A stretch of DNA of 64,000 nt. It comes from Fen-1254 sp963769605. GTDB lineage: Bacteria; Bacteroidota; Ignavibacteria; UBA10030. Both the position numbers and the translations under genes were made by a program. Under the pieces are notes generated by a model. The model had not been told where the DNA came from, ran no database searches, and was given only the letters and a program-made list of their open reading frames with translations. Below are positions 7,593 to 16,573 of this stretch, piece by piece. Numbering within the stretch: position 1 is the first letter of the stretch; every line of letters begins with the position of its first letter. Location of the stretch: the NCBI GenBank assembly GCA_963769605.1, contig CAVYML010000009.1, positions 620,001-684,000 on the forward strand. The letters run 5' to 3'.

Positions 7593-9350
7593 TTACCCGA
7601 TAGGAATATCGGGAAATTTATTTTTCATGAGACGTTTGAGAAATCCCTTGATTTCATCTTCGGACTTCATTTCCAAGACACTTGCGGCAACATGTTTTGC
7701 TTCCGTGAAGTGGATGGATCGAATAATCTTTTTGATCTCCGGCAAAACAGCCGGGGCGACGCTGAACTCGTCGAGTCCGAGTCCGACTAAGAGAATGGTC
7801 GCCAGCGGATCGCTTGCCATTTGACCGCACATACCCACCCAGACATGTCCTTGAGATCCTCTTTCGATTATGCGGCGGAGAAAACGGATAACAGCAGGAT
7901 GAAATTCCTGGAATAACTCGGAAACAATATCATTGCCGCGATCGACAGCCAACAAATATTGAATCAAATCGTTCGTCCCAATACTTAGAAAGCTTACCTC
8001 CCGTGCAAGATGATCAGCAATAATAGCGGCAGCCGGAACCTCAATCATCGCGCCGAGACGTAAGTGTTCGTCGAAGGGAATTTTCTGCGCACGCAAGTCG
8101 TCTTTTGCCTGTGCAACGAGCTGTTTCGCAAGCTTTACTTCTTTGATGCTCGATACCATTGGAAACATGACCAGCAAATTTTTCAAACTGCTTGCACGCA
8201 GGATGGCACGAAGTTGATCCAAAAAAATCTGCGGTTTGTCGAGCATCATGCGAATGCCGCGCCAGCCGAGAAACGGATTGTTTTCCCGGACGGTCTGCGC
8301 CATAAATTTATCGCCTCCGATGTCGAATGTCCGGACAACTACTTGCTTCGGATACAATGACTCCGCAATACGCCGGTACTGCTCGTACTGTTCTTGCTCG
8401 GAAGGAAAAACCTCCTTGCCCAGCAGCAGACTTTCCGTTCGGTACAAACCGATTCCGTCCGCTCCCTGCATTTTGATGAATTCAAGCTCCTGTTCCAGTT
8501 CGACATTGGCCGCAAGCTGGACCCGATGACCGTCGAGAGTTTCGGCAGGTTGATCCCGCAGCGGCGTCAGAGTTTCTTCGAACCGTTCATATTCCAGCCG
8601 TTTCTTTTCGAAATGTTTGAGCGTCTCTTTCGTCGGGTTAAGCGCGACAACGCCGTTAAAACCGTCGACGATAATAATGTCTCCAGGCTGCACCATGGTA
8701 TCGATTTGGTGTACACCGACGACTGCGGGAATTTTCAACGCGCGGGCAAGAAGAGCCATATGCGATGTTGCGCCGCCGAGTTCCGTCACATACCCCAGCA
8801 CATCATTACGGCTGAAAATAAGAGCATCGGCAGCGGCAAGAATATGAGAGACGATCACGTTGGAGCCGTCTATCTTTGAAACTAATTTTTGTTCTTCCAG
8901 ATTGCGCAGCACTCGGTTGCATACATCCTGCAGATCGTTGACGCGTTCGCGTGCATATTCATCTTTGGACGCCGCCATTAACTGGTTATATTTTTCGATC
9001 TCGTCTTTCATGAGATGTTCCGCATTTTTCTTTTCCGTGCGGATCCGGTCGAAGATAGAATTGAAGAGAACTGCATCTTCGAGGATCATTTTTTGCGCCT
9101 CAAAAATTTTGCATTGTTCCTTGCCGAGCTTCTGCTCTGCAAATTCGAATACTTTTTGCAGCTCTTTTTGCGAGCGGGTACGGGCAGCCGAAAGACGTTC
9201 GATCTCTTTTTCCACTTCATCGTCAGCGATGGCACGGACAAAAATAAGCGGCTCATGCTTTCGGAAATGATACACGGGACCGATGACAATGCCCGGCGAC
9301 GCCGGTATTCCTTTAAATCGTATTTCTTTTTTCGCTTGTTCTTGTTCCAT
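7593..9350 (-). CDS. ptsI: Phosphotransferase system enzyme I
   Basis: Transfers phosphate from phosphoenolpyruvate to HPr. The start at 9350 is chosen because GGAGG lies 6 bases upstream; an in-frame ATG seven codons earlier has no such site. The 585-residue protein has the N-terminal swivelling domain, the phospho-histidine in GGATSHMALLAR (His197) and the C-terminal PEP-binding barrel (RTESLLLGKEVFPSE, SIGTNDLIQY, MCGQMASDP). It is downstream of ptsH, with 32 bases between. No EIIA, EIIB or EIIC gene is near, suggesting a regulatory rather than transport PTS, though EII genes could be elsewhere. The last codons are written in a perfect CCCGATA/TATCGGG palindrome (7596-7613). Confidence 0.96.
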   Translation of the reverse strand: MEQEQAKKEIRFKGIPASPGIVIGPVYHFRKHEPLIFVRAIADDEVEKEIERLSAARTRSQKELQKVFEFAEQKLGKEQCKIFEAQKMILEDAVLFNSIFDRIRTEKKNAEHLMKDEIEKYNQLMAASKDEYARERVNDLQDVCNRVLRNLEEQKLVSKIDGSNVIVSHILAAADALIFSRNDVLGYVTELGGATSHMALLARALKIPAVVGVHQIDTMVQPGDIIIVDGFNGVVALNPTKETLKHFEKKRLEYERFEETLTPLRDQPAETLDGHRVQLAANVELEQELEFIKMQGADGIGLYRTESLLLGKEVFPSEQEQYEQYRRIAESLYPKQVVVRTFDIGGDKFMAQTVRENNPFLGWRGIRMMLDKPQIFLDQLRAILRASSLKNLLVMFPMVSSIKEVKLAKQLVAQAKDDLRAQKIPFDEHLRLGAMIEVPAAAIIADHLAREVSFLSIGTNDLIQYLLAVDRGNDIVSELFQEFHPAVIRFLRRIIERGSQGHVWVGMCGQMASDPLATILLVGLGLDEFSVAPAVLPEIKKIIRSIHFTEAKHVAASVLEMKSEDEIKGFLKRLMKNKFPDIPIG

Positions 9351-9382
9351 GTTCTGCCTCCGGCTCCGCATCTACTGCATTA

Positions 9383-9652
9383 TTATACCGGCTCCCCAAA
9401 ACCACTGTTAAAGAGTTCTACCATTGCACGACACGAATCGGCCTCATCCGGACCGTCGAATTTGAGAAGAAGCTTCGCGCCTTGTTCGGCTGCCAGCGTC
9501 ATGACGCCGATAATACTTTTTCCGTTAATCTCCATGTGTTCTTTTTCAATATAGAATTCGGCTTTAAACTTTGCCGCTAACTTCACAATGGCCGCGGCGG
9601 GGCGGGTGTGCATGCCCGCCCGATTAAGAATTGTCACTTCCTGTTGAACCAT
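9383..9652 (-). CDS. ptsH: Phosphocarrier protein HPr
   Basis: Small phosphocarrier between enzyme I and its targets. The ATG at 9652 gives an 89-residue protein beginning MVQQEVTILNRAGMHTRPA, which places the phospho-acceptor at His15 and the regulatory serine (GKSIIGVM) at Ser46, exactly the classical numbering; AGGA lies about 8 bases upstream. A TTG five codons earlier overlaps the preceding stop codon but gives an atypical N-terminus. Retention of Ser46 is compatible with control by an HPr kinase, which is not in the window. It lies between a polyprenyl synthetase gene and ptsI. Confidence 0.95.
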   Translation of the reverse strand: MVQQEVTILNRAGMHTRPAAAIVKLAAKFKAEFYIEKEHMEINGKSIIGVMTLAAEQGAKLLLKFDGPDEADSCRAMVELFNSGFGEPV

Positions 9653-9663
9653 CCTGCTGATCC

Positions 9664-10653
9664 TCAATACTTCCGGTTCAACATTTTATCGGCAAACCAG
9701 AGAAGTGTTTTCTGAGCTTGGTTGGACGGTAAACCCGAGAGTTCTTCCTTTGCCGCTTGAAGATCATTTTCAATTTGTGCACGGGCAGAAGCGATTGCTC
9801 CGGTTTCTTCATAGATGCGCCGAAACTCGGCTACCCGGCTCCGGGGGACTTTTCGCTTATGAAAAACATCTTCGAGCGCTTTCTTTTGTTTTCCCTTTGC
9901 GCGGCGAAGCGCTTCGAGCAACAAGTAGGTTTTCTTTCCCTCCTGCAGATCACCGCCGATCACTTTTCCAAACTCCTTCTCATCGGCAATAATGTCCAGC
10001 AGATCGTCCTGAATCTGAAAAGCCCGCCCGATATAGAAACCGTATCGCCGCATCGCTTGAACCTGCACAGCCGACCCGCCGCCGATGATAGCGCCGATTT
10101 CCGTGGAAACCGAAACGAGCCTGCCGGTTTTCTTTTCAATCATGCCGAGGTAATCGTTCACATGAACGCGGTTCCGTGTTTCAAATTCTTTATCCACGGC
10201 CTGCCCTTCACAAACGGTGATCATCCCGTCGGTAAACACTTTGAGAATTTCTTGTATCCGGGATGATTTCGTAGCCAGCAATTCCCGGTAGGCGATCCCC
10301 AGCAGTATATCGCCGGTCAAAAGAGCAACACTCTCATCCCACTTTGTATGAACAGTCGAACGCCCCCGCCGCGCAGGAGCATGATCCATGATATCGTCAT
10401 GAACCAATGTAAACGTATGTAATATTTCTATTGCCGCACTTGCGGGCAGCGCCTCTTCCATCGTACCGCCGAGTGCCTCGCAGGCAAGCAAGGCCAGAAC
10501 GGGGCGAATACGCTTTCCACCGGCAGAAAGAATATACTTGCAAGGCAGGTATAATGAACGGGGATGAGCGATCGTCACATGGTTGCGGAGATAGCGCTCT
10601 ACTGATTTTTTATGATATTCGTACCGATATTCCGGAGTCAGGGAAATAGTCAT
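9664..10653 (-). CDS. Polyprenyl diphosphate synthase
   Basis: Trans-isoprenyl diphosphate synthase of 329 residues that condenses isopentenyl diphosphate onto allylic diphosphates. The first aspartate-rich motif is HDDIMDHAPARRG near residue 88 and the second QIQDDLLDI near 217; GGKRIRP near 45 is the substrate phosphate site. Sequence alone does not settle whether the product is C15, C20 or longer. It lies 1 base downstream of a type II IPP isomerase gene, so the two form a functional pair that supplies quinone or carrier-lipid side chains. Confidence 0.93.
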   Translation of the reverse strand: MTISLTPEYRYEYHKKSVERYLRNHVTIAHPRSLYLPCKYILSAGGKRIRPVLALLACEALGGTMEEALPASAAIEILHTFTLVHDDIMDHAPARRGRSTVHTKWDESVALLTGDILLGIAYRELLATKSSRIQEILKVFTDGMITVCEGQAVDKEFETRNRVHVNDYLGMIEKKTGRLVSVSTEIGAIIGGGSAVQVQAMRRYGFYIGRAFQIQDDLLDIIADEKEFGKVIGGDLQEGKKTYLLLEALRRAKGKQKKALEDVFHKRKVPRSRVAEFRRIYEETGAIASARAQIENDLQAAKEELSGLPSNQAQKTLLWFADKMLNRKY

Positions 10654-10654
10654 T

Positions 10655-11707
10655 TTATCGAGATGTCAGCAATTGTTGTTGAAGTTGAAAAAGTGTTTGA
10701 GAGCCCGTTAAAAACATCGCGCCCCGTAACTCCCGTTCCCATTGTCTTATGAATTGAAGCAACCCCTTCTTCCCTCCGGCCGACAAGGCTTTCAGAACCG
10801 GCCGTGCAATCCCGGCATAATCGGCGCCGAAAGCAACAGACTTGGCAGCATCGAGACCGGAAGAAATTCCCCCGGAAGAAATAATTTTCATCGAAGGATA
10901 TTCGCTCCTTAATCGTACAACATCGCGCAATGCATCGACGGTCGGAATTCCCCAATCCCAAAAAGCTTGCGAGAGCGATTCACATTCAGCCTTTGTGGCG
11001 GATTTCTTGCGTGTAATTTCGACTCCCGCCCAGCTCGTCCCTCCTGCACCGGCAACATCGATGATGGAAACACCGATTTCCAGTAAGCGGCGTGCGACCG
11101 TGCCGGAAATTCCGGCACCGACTTCTTTTACAAGAATTGGAATCGGCAATCCTTTGACAAGCCGTTCGATTCCTTTTAAAACACCCGCAAAATTCGTATT
11201 CCCTTCCGGCTGAAGAAATTCCTGCAAAGGATTCAGGTGCACGGCAAACCCGTCAGCGCCTATCAAATCAGCCAGACGCTGGAACGGTGCAAGATCCTGC
11301 ATCCGAGCAACTTCTGCCGCGCCGATATTGCCGAAGATGGGAATATCTTCCGAGACTTCACGCACGATGGAAAACGAACGGACAAATCTCTCACTCTCCA
11401 ATACCTGGCGTTGACTTCCAACTCCCATCGCTAATCGTTTCTCCGCACAAAATTCTGCCAGATGACGATTGATCGTCAATGCTTCCCGGTATCCTCCCGT
11501 CATGCTTGCAATAATGAATGGAAGAGCAATTTTCTTGCCGAGAAAAATCGTTTCAGTATCGATATCGCTCTCGTTGCACTCCGGTAAGGCGTTATGCTGA
11601 AAATCCCACTGTTCGAATCCCGATGTCTTGCCCCTGAAAACAACGTTTTTTTTAATTGCCAGAGCTACATGTTCTGCCTTGCGGGATGATGTTTGCGTAG
11701 TTTTCAT
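10655..11707 (-). CDS. fni: Type II isopentenyl-diphosphate isomerase
   Basis: FMN- and NADPH-dependent isomerase that balances isopentenyl and dimethylallyl diphosphate. The ATG at 11707 is preferred: the product starts MKTTQTSSRKAEHVALA, and the 15 codons before it are hydrophobic and encoded inside the predicted promoter. The length is then 350 residues. Motifs are RKAEHVALA, SMTGGYREALTINRHLAEF, GIGSQR-like GVGSQRQVLE, VKEVGAGIS and DVAGAGGTSWAGVE. It is the first gene of the minus-strand run fni-polyprenyl synthase-ptsH-ptsI. Since ispE of the MEP route is also present, the enzyme probably acts on MEP-derived IPP. Confidence 0.93.
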   Translation of the reverse strand: MKTTQTSSRKAEHVALAIKKNVVFRGKTSGFEQWDFQHNALPECNESDIDTETIFLGKKIALPFIIASMTGGYREALTINRHLAEFCAEKRLAMGVGSQRQVLESERFVRSFSIVREVSEDIPIFGNIGAAEVARMQDLAPFQRLADLIGADGFAVHLNPLQEFLQPEGNTNFAGVLKGIERLVKGLPIPILVKEVGAGISGTVARRLLEIGVSIIDVAGAGGTSWAGVEITRKKSATKAECESLSQAFWDWGIPTVDALRDVVRLRSEYPSMKIISSGGISSGLDAAKSVAFGADYAGIARPVLKALSAGGKKGLLQFIRQWERELRGAMFLTGSQTLFQLQQQLLTSR

Positions 11708-11723
11708 AAATGATATTATAAAT

Positions 11724-11752
11724 ATAATAAACAAATGACTTTGGAGAAGCAA
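11724..11752 (-). promoter_or_regulatory. Candidate promoter of fni
   Basis: Minus strand TTGCTT (11747-11752), 17-base spacer, TATTAT (11724-11729), 17 bases before the chosen fni start. It is divergent from the nucleotidyltransferase promoter. Confidence 0.4.
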
Positions 11753-11801
11753 GATTGGCTGTTCTCTATCTAAGGTTTAATACATGGATACGATTTCTGC
11801 A

Positions 11802-11830
11802 TTGTTTGTCTTGCGAATGTTGTGTATCTT
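11802..11830 (+). promoter_or_regulatory. Candidate promoter of the nucleotidyltransferase-metK-ahcY unit
   Basis: TTGTTT (11802-11807), 17-base spacer, TATCTT (11825-11830), 36 bases before the start codon, in the divergent gap with fni. Confidence 0.4.
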
Positions 11831-11866
11831 TTAAAGTAAAAAAGGGTCACAAAGAAAAGCGTCAAA

Positions 11867-12841
11867 ATGAGAGCAATTATCCCCGTTGCGGGCGTCGGGA
11901 GCCGCCTGCGTCCGCATACGTATACGATTCCAAAAGTCTTGTTGAATGTCGCAGGCAAACCGATCATCAGCCACATTATCGACACTATTATAGATGCCGG
12001 TTTCGACGAAGCAACTATCATTATCGGATACCTCGGGGAAATGATAAAAGAGTATGTTCTCGATACCTATAAAATTAAGATCAATTTTGTGGAACAGGAA
12101 GAACGGCTTGGACTCGGTCATGCGATATATATTTCACGTCATACATTTTCCAGAGACCCAATCCTAATCATACTTGGAGACACTGTCTTCGATGTCGATT
12201 TGAAGACCATGATTCAAAGCAATTTTTCTGAAATCGGAGTAAAATCGGTTGAAGACCCGCGGCGGTTCGGTGTGGCAGAGACTGCAAACGGGTTCATCAC
12301 GCGCATGGTGGAAAAACCGGAGTCGCCCAAAAGCAGCCAGGCCATCGTCGGACTCTACTACATCAAACAACCTCCGTTGCTCATTGAATGCTTAAAAGAG
12401 ATGATGGAAAAGGATATGCGCACAAAAGGCGAATTCCAGTTAACTGACGCGCTTCAAATGATGATCGAGCGAAATGAAAAAATGCGTGCGTTTCCTATTG
12501 ACGGATGGTACGACTGCGGCAAACCGGAAACACTTCTTTCGACCAACCGCTATTTGTTATCGAAACAGCCCCAGCCGGAGCAAGCCGACGGGATCGTGGT
12601 CCAAGCGCCGGCATATATTTCCACAAAAGCAAAGATTACAAACGCCATCATCGGACCGTTTGCTACAATTGCAAGCGGTGCGACCGTAAGCAACGCCATT
12701 ATACGCAACTCCATTGTCAGCGAAGGAGCGACTGTCGAAAATGCGCTCATTGAAGACTCCATTATAGGGAACAATGCAGTTGTTCGAGGAAATTATAAAA
12801 AAATCAACATTGGAGATTCATCGGAATTGGAATTCTCATAA
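11867..12841 (+). CDS. Sugar-1-phosphate nucleotidyltransferase
   Basis: Nucleotidyltransferase of 324 residues that activates a sugar-1-phosphate with an NTP. The nucleotide-binding signature is PVAGVGSRLRPHT at the N-terminus, followed by PKVLLNVAGKPI and the metal-binding ILGDTVFD near residue 104; VEKPESPKSS is the usual sugar-site loop. After residue 240 hexapeptide-type repeats (ITNAIIGPFATIASGATVSNA and onward) form a left-handed beta-helix. The pattern fits long glucose-1-phosphate thymidylyltransferases or UTP-type relatives; the actual sugar and nucleotide are not determinable. It is 27 bases ahead of metK and may share its promoter. Confidence 0.85.
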   Translation: MRAIIPVAGVGSRLRPHTYTIPKVLLNVAGKPIISHIIDTIIDAGFDEATIIIGYLGEMIKEYVLDTYKIKINFVEQEERLGLGHAIYISRHTFSRDPILIILGDTVFDVDLKTMIQSNFSEIGVKSVEDPRRFGVAETANGFITRMVEKPESPKSSQAIVGLYYIKQPPLLIECLKEMMEKDMRTKGEFQLTDALQMMIERNEKMRAFPIDGWYDCGKPETLLSTNRYLLSKQPQPEQADGIVVQAPAYISTKAKITNAIIGPFATIASGATVSNAIIRNSIVSEGATVENALIEDSIIGNNAVVRGNYKKINIGDSSELEFS

Positions 12842-12868
12842 TCATCGTTAATGCAGAAAGGAACAAGA

Positions 12869-14017
12869 ATGCGAAATCTTTTTACTTCTGAATCCGTATC
12901 AGAAGGACATCCGGATAAAATATGCGATCAAATTTCAGACGCCGTCCTCGATGCGTTCCTGTCACAGGATCCGTTATCACGCGTCGCTTGTGAATCGTTC
13001 GTCACGACGGGTCTCGCACTCGTCGGCGGTGAAATTACATCCAAAGCAAATTTCGTTAACATCCAGGATATCGTCCGCAAGGTAATTCGCGAAATCGGTT
13101 ACACAAAAGCCGGAATCGGCTTCGATGCGGATTCGTGTGCTGTTATATCCGCTTTGCATTCTCAATCTCCCGATATTGCACAAGGTGTCGACACCGGAGG
13201 TGCAGGCGATCAGGGCATGATGTTCGGTTATGCCTGTACTGAAACACCGGAATTGATGCCGGCTCCGATTATGTACGCACATAAGCTGGTTCACCGGCTT
13301 GCGGAAATACGTAAAACTCAAAACGCTCTTATGCCGTATCTTCGCCCGGATGCGAAATCGCAAGTTACCGTTGAATACGACCAGAGCGGCAAACCTATCC
13401 GTGTTGATACGGTTGTCGTTTCCACACAGCACGATCCAAGCGTTTCGCAGAAACAAATAAAGGAAGACGTCATTGAGCACGTCATCCGGGTCATTATCCC
13501 CGCAGAGCTGCTGGACCAACAGACGCATTATTTTGTCAATCCGACGGGCCGGTTCGAAATCGGCGGGCCCCATGGCGACAGTGGGTTGACCGGGCGTAAA
13601 ATCGTTGTCGATACATACGGCGGACGCGCGCCCCACGGGGGCGGAGCATTTTCCGGAAAAGACCCTACAAAAGTCGACCGCAGTGCGGCGTATGCTGCAC
13701 GTCACGTCGCCAAAAATATCGTCGCCGCAAAACTTGCCGCCGAATGTCAAATTCAAGTCGCCTATGCGATCGGCGTTGCAGAACCTGTATCCATTCAGGT
13801 CAAAACATTCGGAACCGGAAAACTGCCCGATGCGGTTCTTGCGGAATTCATTTCCAAAGAAATCGACTTGACGCCGCGTGGTATTATCAAACGTCTCAAT
13901 CTTCGCAGGCCGATTTACGGAAAGACAGCAGCCTATGGGCATTTTGGCCGTTCAGAAAAGGATTTTACGTGGGAAAAACTCGACCTTGTAAAAATCCTGC
14001 AAAAAGCAGATCGATAA
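12869..14017 (+). CDS. metK: S-adenosylmethionine synthetase
   Basis: Makes S-adenosylmethionine from methionine and ATP in the cytoplasm. The ATG at 12869 is selected because AAAGGA lies 6 bases upstream and the product then begins MRNLFTSESVSEGHPDK, the family start; an ATG six codons earlier is less likely. The 382-residue length is normal. Motifs are GHPDKICDQISDAVLD, GGAGDQGMMFGYA, GPHGDSGLTGRKI and GGGAFSGKDPTKVDRS (P-loop-like). It is directly followed by ahcY, so synthesis of the methyl donor and removal of its by-product are encoded together. No SAM riboswitch is present in the short gap upstream. Confidence 0.98.
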   Translation: MRNLFTSESVSEGHPDKICDQISDAVLDAFLSQDPLSRVACESFVTTGLALVGGEITSKANFVNIQDIVRKVIREIGYTKAGIGFDADSCAVISALHSQSPDIAQGVDTGGAGDQGMMFGYACTETPELMPAPIMYAHKLVHRLAEIRKTQNALMPYLRPDAKSQVTVEYDQSGKPIRVDTVVVSTQHDPSVSQKQIKEDVIEHVIRVIIPAELLDQQTHYFVNPTGRFEIGGPHGDSGLTGRKIVVDTYGGRAPHGGGAFSGKDPTKVDRSAAYAARHVAKNIVAAKLAAECQIQVAYAIGVAEPVSIQVKTFGTGKLPDAVLAEFISKEIDLTPRGIIKRLNLRRPIYGKTAAYGHFGRSEKDFTWEKLDLVKILQKADR

Positions 14018-14050
14018 TTCATTCACTCTCAAGCAAAAGGTAATGTTCTC

Positions 14051-15328
14051 ATGGACGAAAATAAAGGACGATATAAAGTTAAAGACCTGACATTAACAGA
14101 TGCAGGCAAGCTGCGCATCGAATGGGCGGAATCACGCATGCCGGTCCTTGCCGCATTGCGTGCAAAATATAAGAAGACCAAGCCCTTCAAAGGATATAGA
14201 ATAGCCGGATGCCTCCACGTTACAAAGGAAACAGCCGTGCTCGTCAGAACATTCGCCGATGCCGGCGCAGATGTCAGTTGGAGCGGATGCAACCCTCTTT
14301 CGACACAGGACGATATCGCTGCAGCACTTGCATCTGAAGGCGTCAGTATTTTTGCGTGGCACGGCATGAACGTGGAAGATTTTTACTGGTGCATCGAAGA
14401 GACGCTGCGTTTCAAACCGAACCTTACGCTCGATGACGGCGCTGATCTGATTTTTACCGTTCACAATAAACATCAGGAATTAATTCCGACCATTATCGGC
14501 GGAACGGAAGAAACTACAACAGGCGTCCATCGCCTCCGTGCAATGGCGCATGCCGGTGCATTGAAATATCCCGTTATCGCCGTCAACGATGCGGAAACAA
14601 AGTGGGATTTCGACAACGTTTACGGCACGGGACAATCGACGCTCGACGGAATTTTGCGCGCAACCAGCGTTCTGCTCGCAGGAAAAAATATTGTCGTTGC
14701 CGGATTTGGACATTGCGGACGCGGTGTAGCGCTCCGCGCAAAAGGGCTTGGCGCCAATGTCATCGTGACGGAAGTTAAAGCGACTGCAGCACTCAAAGCA
14801 ACGCTCGAAGGCTTCCGCGTCATGACGATGGATGAAGCAGCCTCAATCGGCGATATTTTTATTACCGCAACCGGCGTCAAAGATATTCTGATCGACCGCC
14901 ATTTCAAAGCGATCAAAGACGGTGCAATCATTTGCAATACGGGACATTACGACTGCGAGATCAACATTCCCCAGCTGCAAAAGCTTACAAAAAAAGTTCG
15001 GGAAGTCCGCAAAGACAACGAAGAGTACACGTTGAAAAACGGCCGCCACATCTACCTGCTCGCACAGGGACGTCTAGTCAACCTGGCTGCGGCAGAGGGA
15101 CATCCGTCCGAAGTTATGGACATGTCGTTTGCCAACCAGTTCATGTCGCAGTTACGGCTTGTGGAAGAGCATAAAAAAGGAAATCGGCTGGCAAATACTG
15201 TTCACGATATTTCCAGCGAACAGGACCAGGAAATTGCAGGTGTAAAACTGAAAACTATGGGTTATGCCATCGATAAACTGACAAAGGAACAGGCGAAATA
15301 TATCGACGACTACTCGGCAGGCACCTGA
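14051..15328 (+). CDS. ahcY: Adenosylhomocysteinase
   Basis: NAD-dependent hydrolysis of S-adenosylhomocysteine to adenosine and homocysteine, completing the activated methyl cycle begun by metK 33 bases upstream. The 425 residues fit the short bacterial/archaeal form. Visible are SWSGCNPLSTQDDIAAAL, NDAETKWDFDNVYGTGQST (active-site Lys/Asp region), the Rossmann motif VAGFGHCGRGVALRAKG, and the C-terminal VNLAAAEGHPSEVMDMSFA with the family tail LTKEQAKYIDDYSAGT. A rho-independent terminator follows at 15352. Confidence 0.98.
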   Translation: MDENKGRYKVKDLTLTDAGKLRIEWAESRMPVLAALRAKYKKTKPFKGYRIAGCLHVTKETAVLVRTFADAGADVSWSGCNPLSTQDDIAAALASEGVSIFAWHGMNVEDFYWCIEETLRFKPNLTLDDGADLIFTVHNKHQELIPTIIGGTEETTTGVHRLRAMAHAGALKYPVIAVNDAETKWDFDNVYGTGQSTLDGILRATSVLLAGKNIVVAGFGHCGRGVALRAKGLGANVIVTEVKATAALKATLEGFRVMTMDEAASIGDIFITATGVKDILIDRHFKAIKDGAIICNTGHYDCEINIPQLQKLTKKVREVRKDNEEYTLKNGRHIYLLAQGRLVNLAAAEGHPSEVMDMSFANQFMSQLRLVEEHKKGNRLANTVHDISSEQDQEIAGVKLKTMGYAIDKLTKEQAKYIDDYSAGT

Positions 15329-15351
15329 TAAAAAGGTTATTCAAAGAGAAC

Positions 15352-15386
15352 AGGCATCCCGCAACTGCGGAATGCCTTTTTTATTT
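15352..15386 (+). terminator. Rho-independent terminator after ahcY
   Basis: Stem AGGCAT-C-CCGCA paired with TGCGG-A-ATGCCT (one mismatch) followed by a T-rich run. It ends the nucleotidyltransferase-metK-ahcY unit and overlaps the end of the converging small membrane-protein gene. Confidence 0.8.
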
Positions 15387-15572
15387 CATACCGGCAATGC
15401 GTGCCGGCAGCATAATCACTGCTTTGAGGAACGCAAACACACCTTCAACCGTCAATCCGATAAGACGGAAAGGCAGAAGAAGAATCCAGATCAGAGGATA
15501 GAGCACCAGCGCTGCGAGCGCTAAGGGCCAGCAGAATAAAAAAAGGATAAGCCAAAGAATAAACGTTTGCAT
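15381..15572 (-). CDS. Small hydrophobic membrane protein, unknown function
   Basis: A 63-residue protein made almost wholly of two hydrophobic stretches: FILWLILFLFCWPLALAALV and YPLIWILLLPFRLIGL, followed by VEGVFAFLKAVIMLPARI. It is basic at the end (ARIAGMK). An AAGGAG ribosome-binding site lies 8 bases before the ATG, which makes it a believable gene despite its size. No family was recognised. It converges on ahcY and its stop region lies within the ahcY terminator. A membrane-anchored small regulator or a structural peptide are both possible; nothing in the sequence decides. Confidence 0.6.
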   Translation of the reverse strand: MQTFILWLILFLFCWPLALAALVLYPLIWILLLPFRLIGLTVEGVFAFLKAVIMLPARIAGMK

Positions 15573-15702
15573 AGAGTATCTCCTTCTTTTGATTTACGTT
15601 ATAGAAACGCTTTTGTTTCATGCTAAACTCCGCCCGGACTGACATCCGTGAACATTGTGCGAAAAGCTAAAATCCGTTCACCTTTTTTAGGCCAAACATC
15701 CA

Positions 15703-15731
15703 TTGCACAACCAGACAAAAAGAAGTATATT
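15703..15731 (+). promoter_or_regulatory. Candidate promoter of parA-parB
   Basis: TTGCAC (15703-15708), 17-base spacer, TATATT (15726-15731), 29 bases before the GTG start of parA. Confidence 0.5.
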
Positions 15732-15760
15732 TTTTTATTATTCATTCTCAGCGAAGCTTC

Positions 15761-16570
15761 GTGGCAAAAATTATCGTCGTAGCAAATCAGAAAGGCGGAG
15801 TCGGTAAAACGACCACCGCCATTAATCTTGCAGCATCGCTTGCAGCAGCGGAAAAACGCATTTTGCTGGTGGATAACGATCCTCAGGCAAATGCAACCAG
15901 CGGCGTCGGCTCAACAAGCGTGGAAGGCAAATCGATTTATGAAGTTCTCGTCCGGACAACCGACGCGGCTTCAACTATCCAGCCGACACAAATGCCGTTT
16001 CTTTCCATCATTCCATCGCACATCAATCTTGTCGGTGCGGAAATCGAGCTGGTAGAAATGGAGAACCGGGAACGATTGCTGCAGACAGCGCTCAAACCGG
16101 TGCGCGACCGTTATGATTTTATCATTATAGACTGCCCCCCATCGCTCGGGCTCTTGACCCTCAACGCCCTCACTGCAGCTGATTCCGTCCTTATTCCTGT
16201 CCAGTGTGAATACTTCGCGCTCGAAGGGCTCGGTCAATTGTTCAGCACGATCAATATGGTTAAAAAGAATTTGAACCCGGGACTCGATATCGAAGGCGTA
16301 CTCCTGACCATGTTCGACTCGCGGCTTCGTCTTTCAAATCAAATCGTGGATGAAGTCAAACGATATTTCGGCAGCAAAGTCTTTACCACGATTGTCTCGC
16401 GCAACATACGGTTAAGCGAAGCCCCGAGCTTTGGGAAACCGATTATTCTCTACGACGCTATTTGTTCCGGCACGCGGCATTATATGGATCTGGCAAAGGA
16501 AATTTTGCAGAACAATAAATTTTTCGCTTATGAACCGGTTATGCAGCACACTACACACGGAGCAGAATAA
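15761..16570 (+). CDS. parA: Chromosome-partitioning ATPase ParA/Soj
   Basis: Walker-type ATPase of 269 residues, starting at GTG. The deviant Walker A motif NQKGGVGKTTTAINLA is at residues 8-23, with DNDPQANATSG near 37 and IIDCPPSLGLLTLNA near 123. With ParB it segregates the chromosome origin region. It lies 3 bases ahead of parB. In many bacteria parAB sit near the replication origin, but no dnaA, gidB or DnaA-box cluster is seen within the window, so origin proximity cannot be claimed. Confidence 0.97.
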   Translation: MAKIIVVANQKGGVGKTTTAINLAASLAAAEKRILLVDNDPQANATSGVGSTSVEGKSIYEVLVRTTDAASTIQPTQMPFLSIIPSHINLVGAEIELVEMENRERLLQTALKPVRDRYDFIIIDCPPSLGLLTLNALTAADSVLIPVQCEYFALEGLGQLFSTINMVKKNLNPGLDIEGVLLTMFDSRLRLSNQIVDEVKRYFGSKVFTTIVSRNIRLSEAPSFGKPIILYDAICSGTRHYMDLAKEILQNNKFFAYEPVMQHTTHGAE

Positions 16571-16573
16571 CGG

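Noticed and set aside
12842..12868. SAM riboswitch in front of metK
   Set aside because: Only 27 bases separate it from the preceding gene, far too short for any SAM aptamer.
12977..13942. Long minus-strand frame opposite metK
   Set aside because: It is the antisense shadow of a perfectly conserved MetK; the translation is cysteine- and arginine-rich and has no family features.
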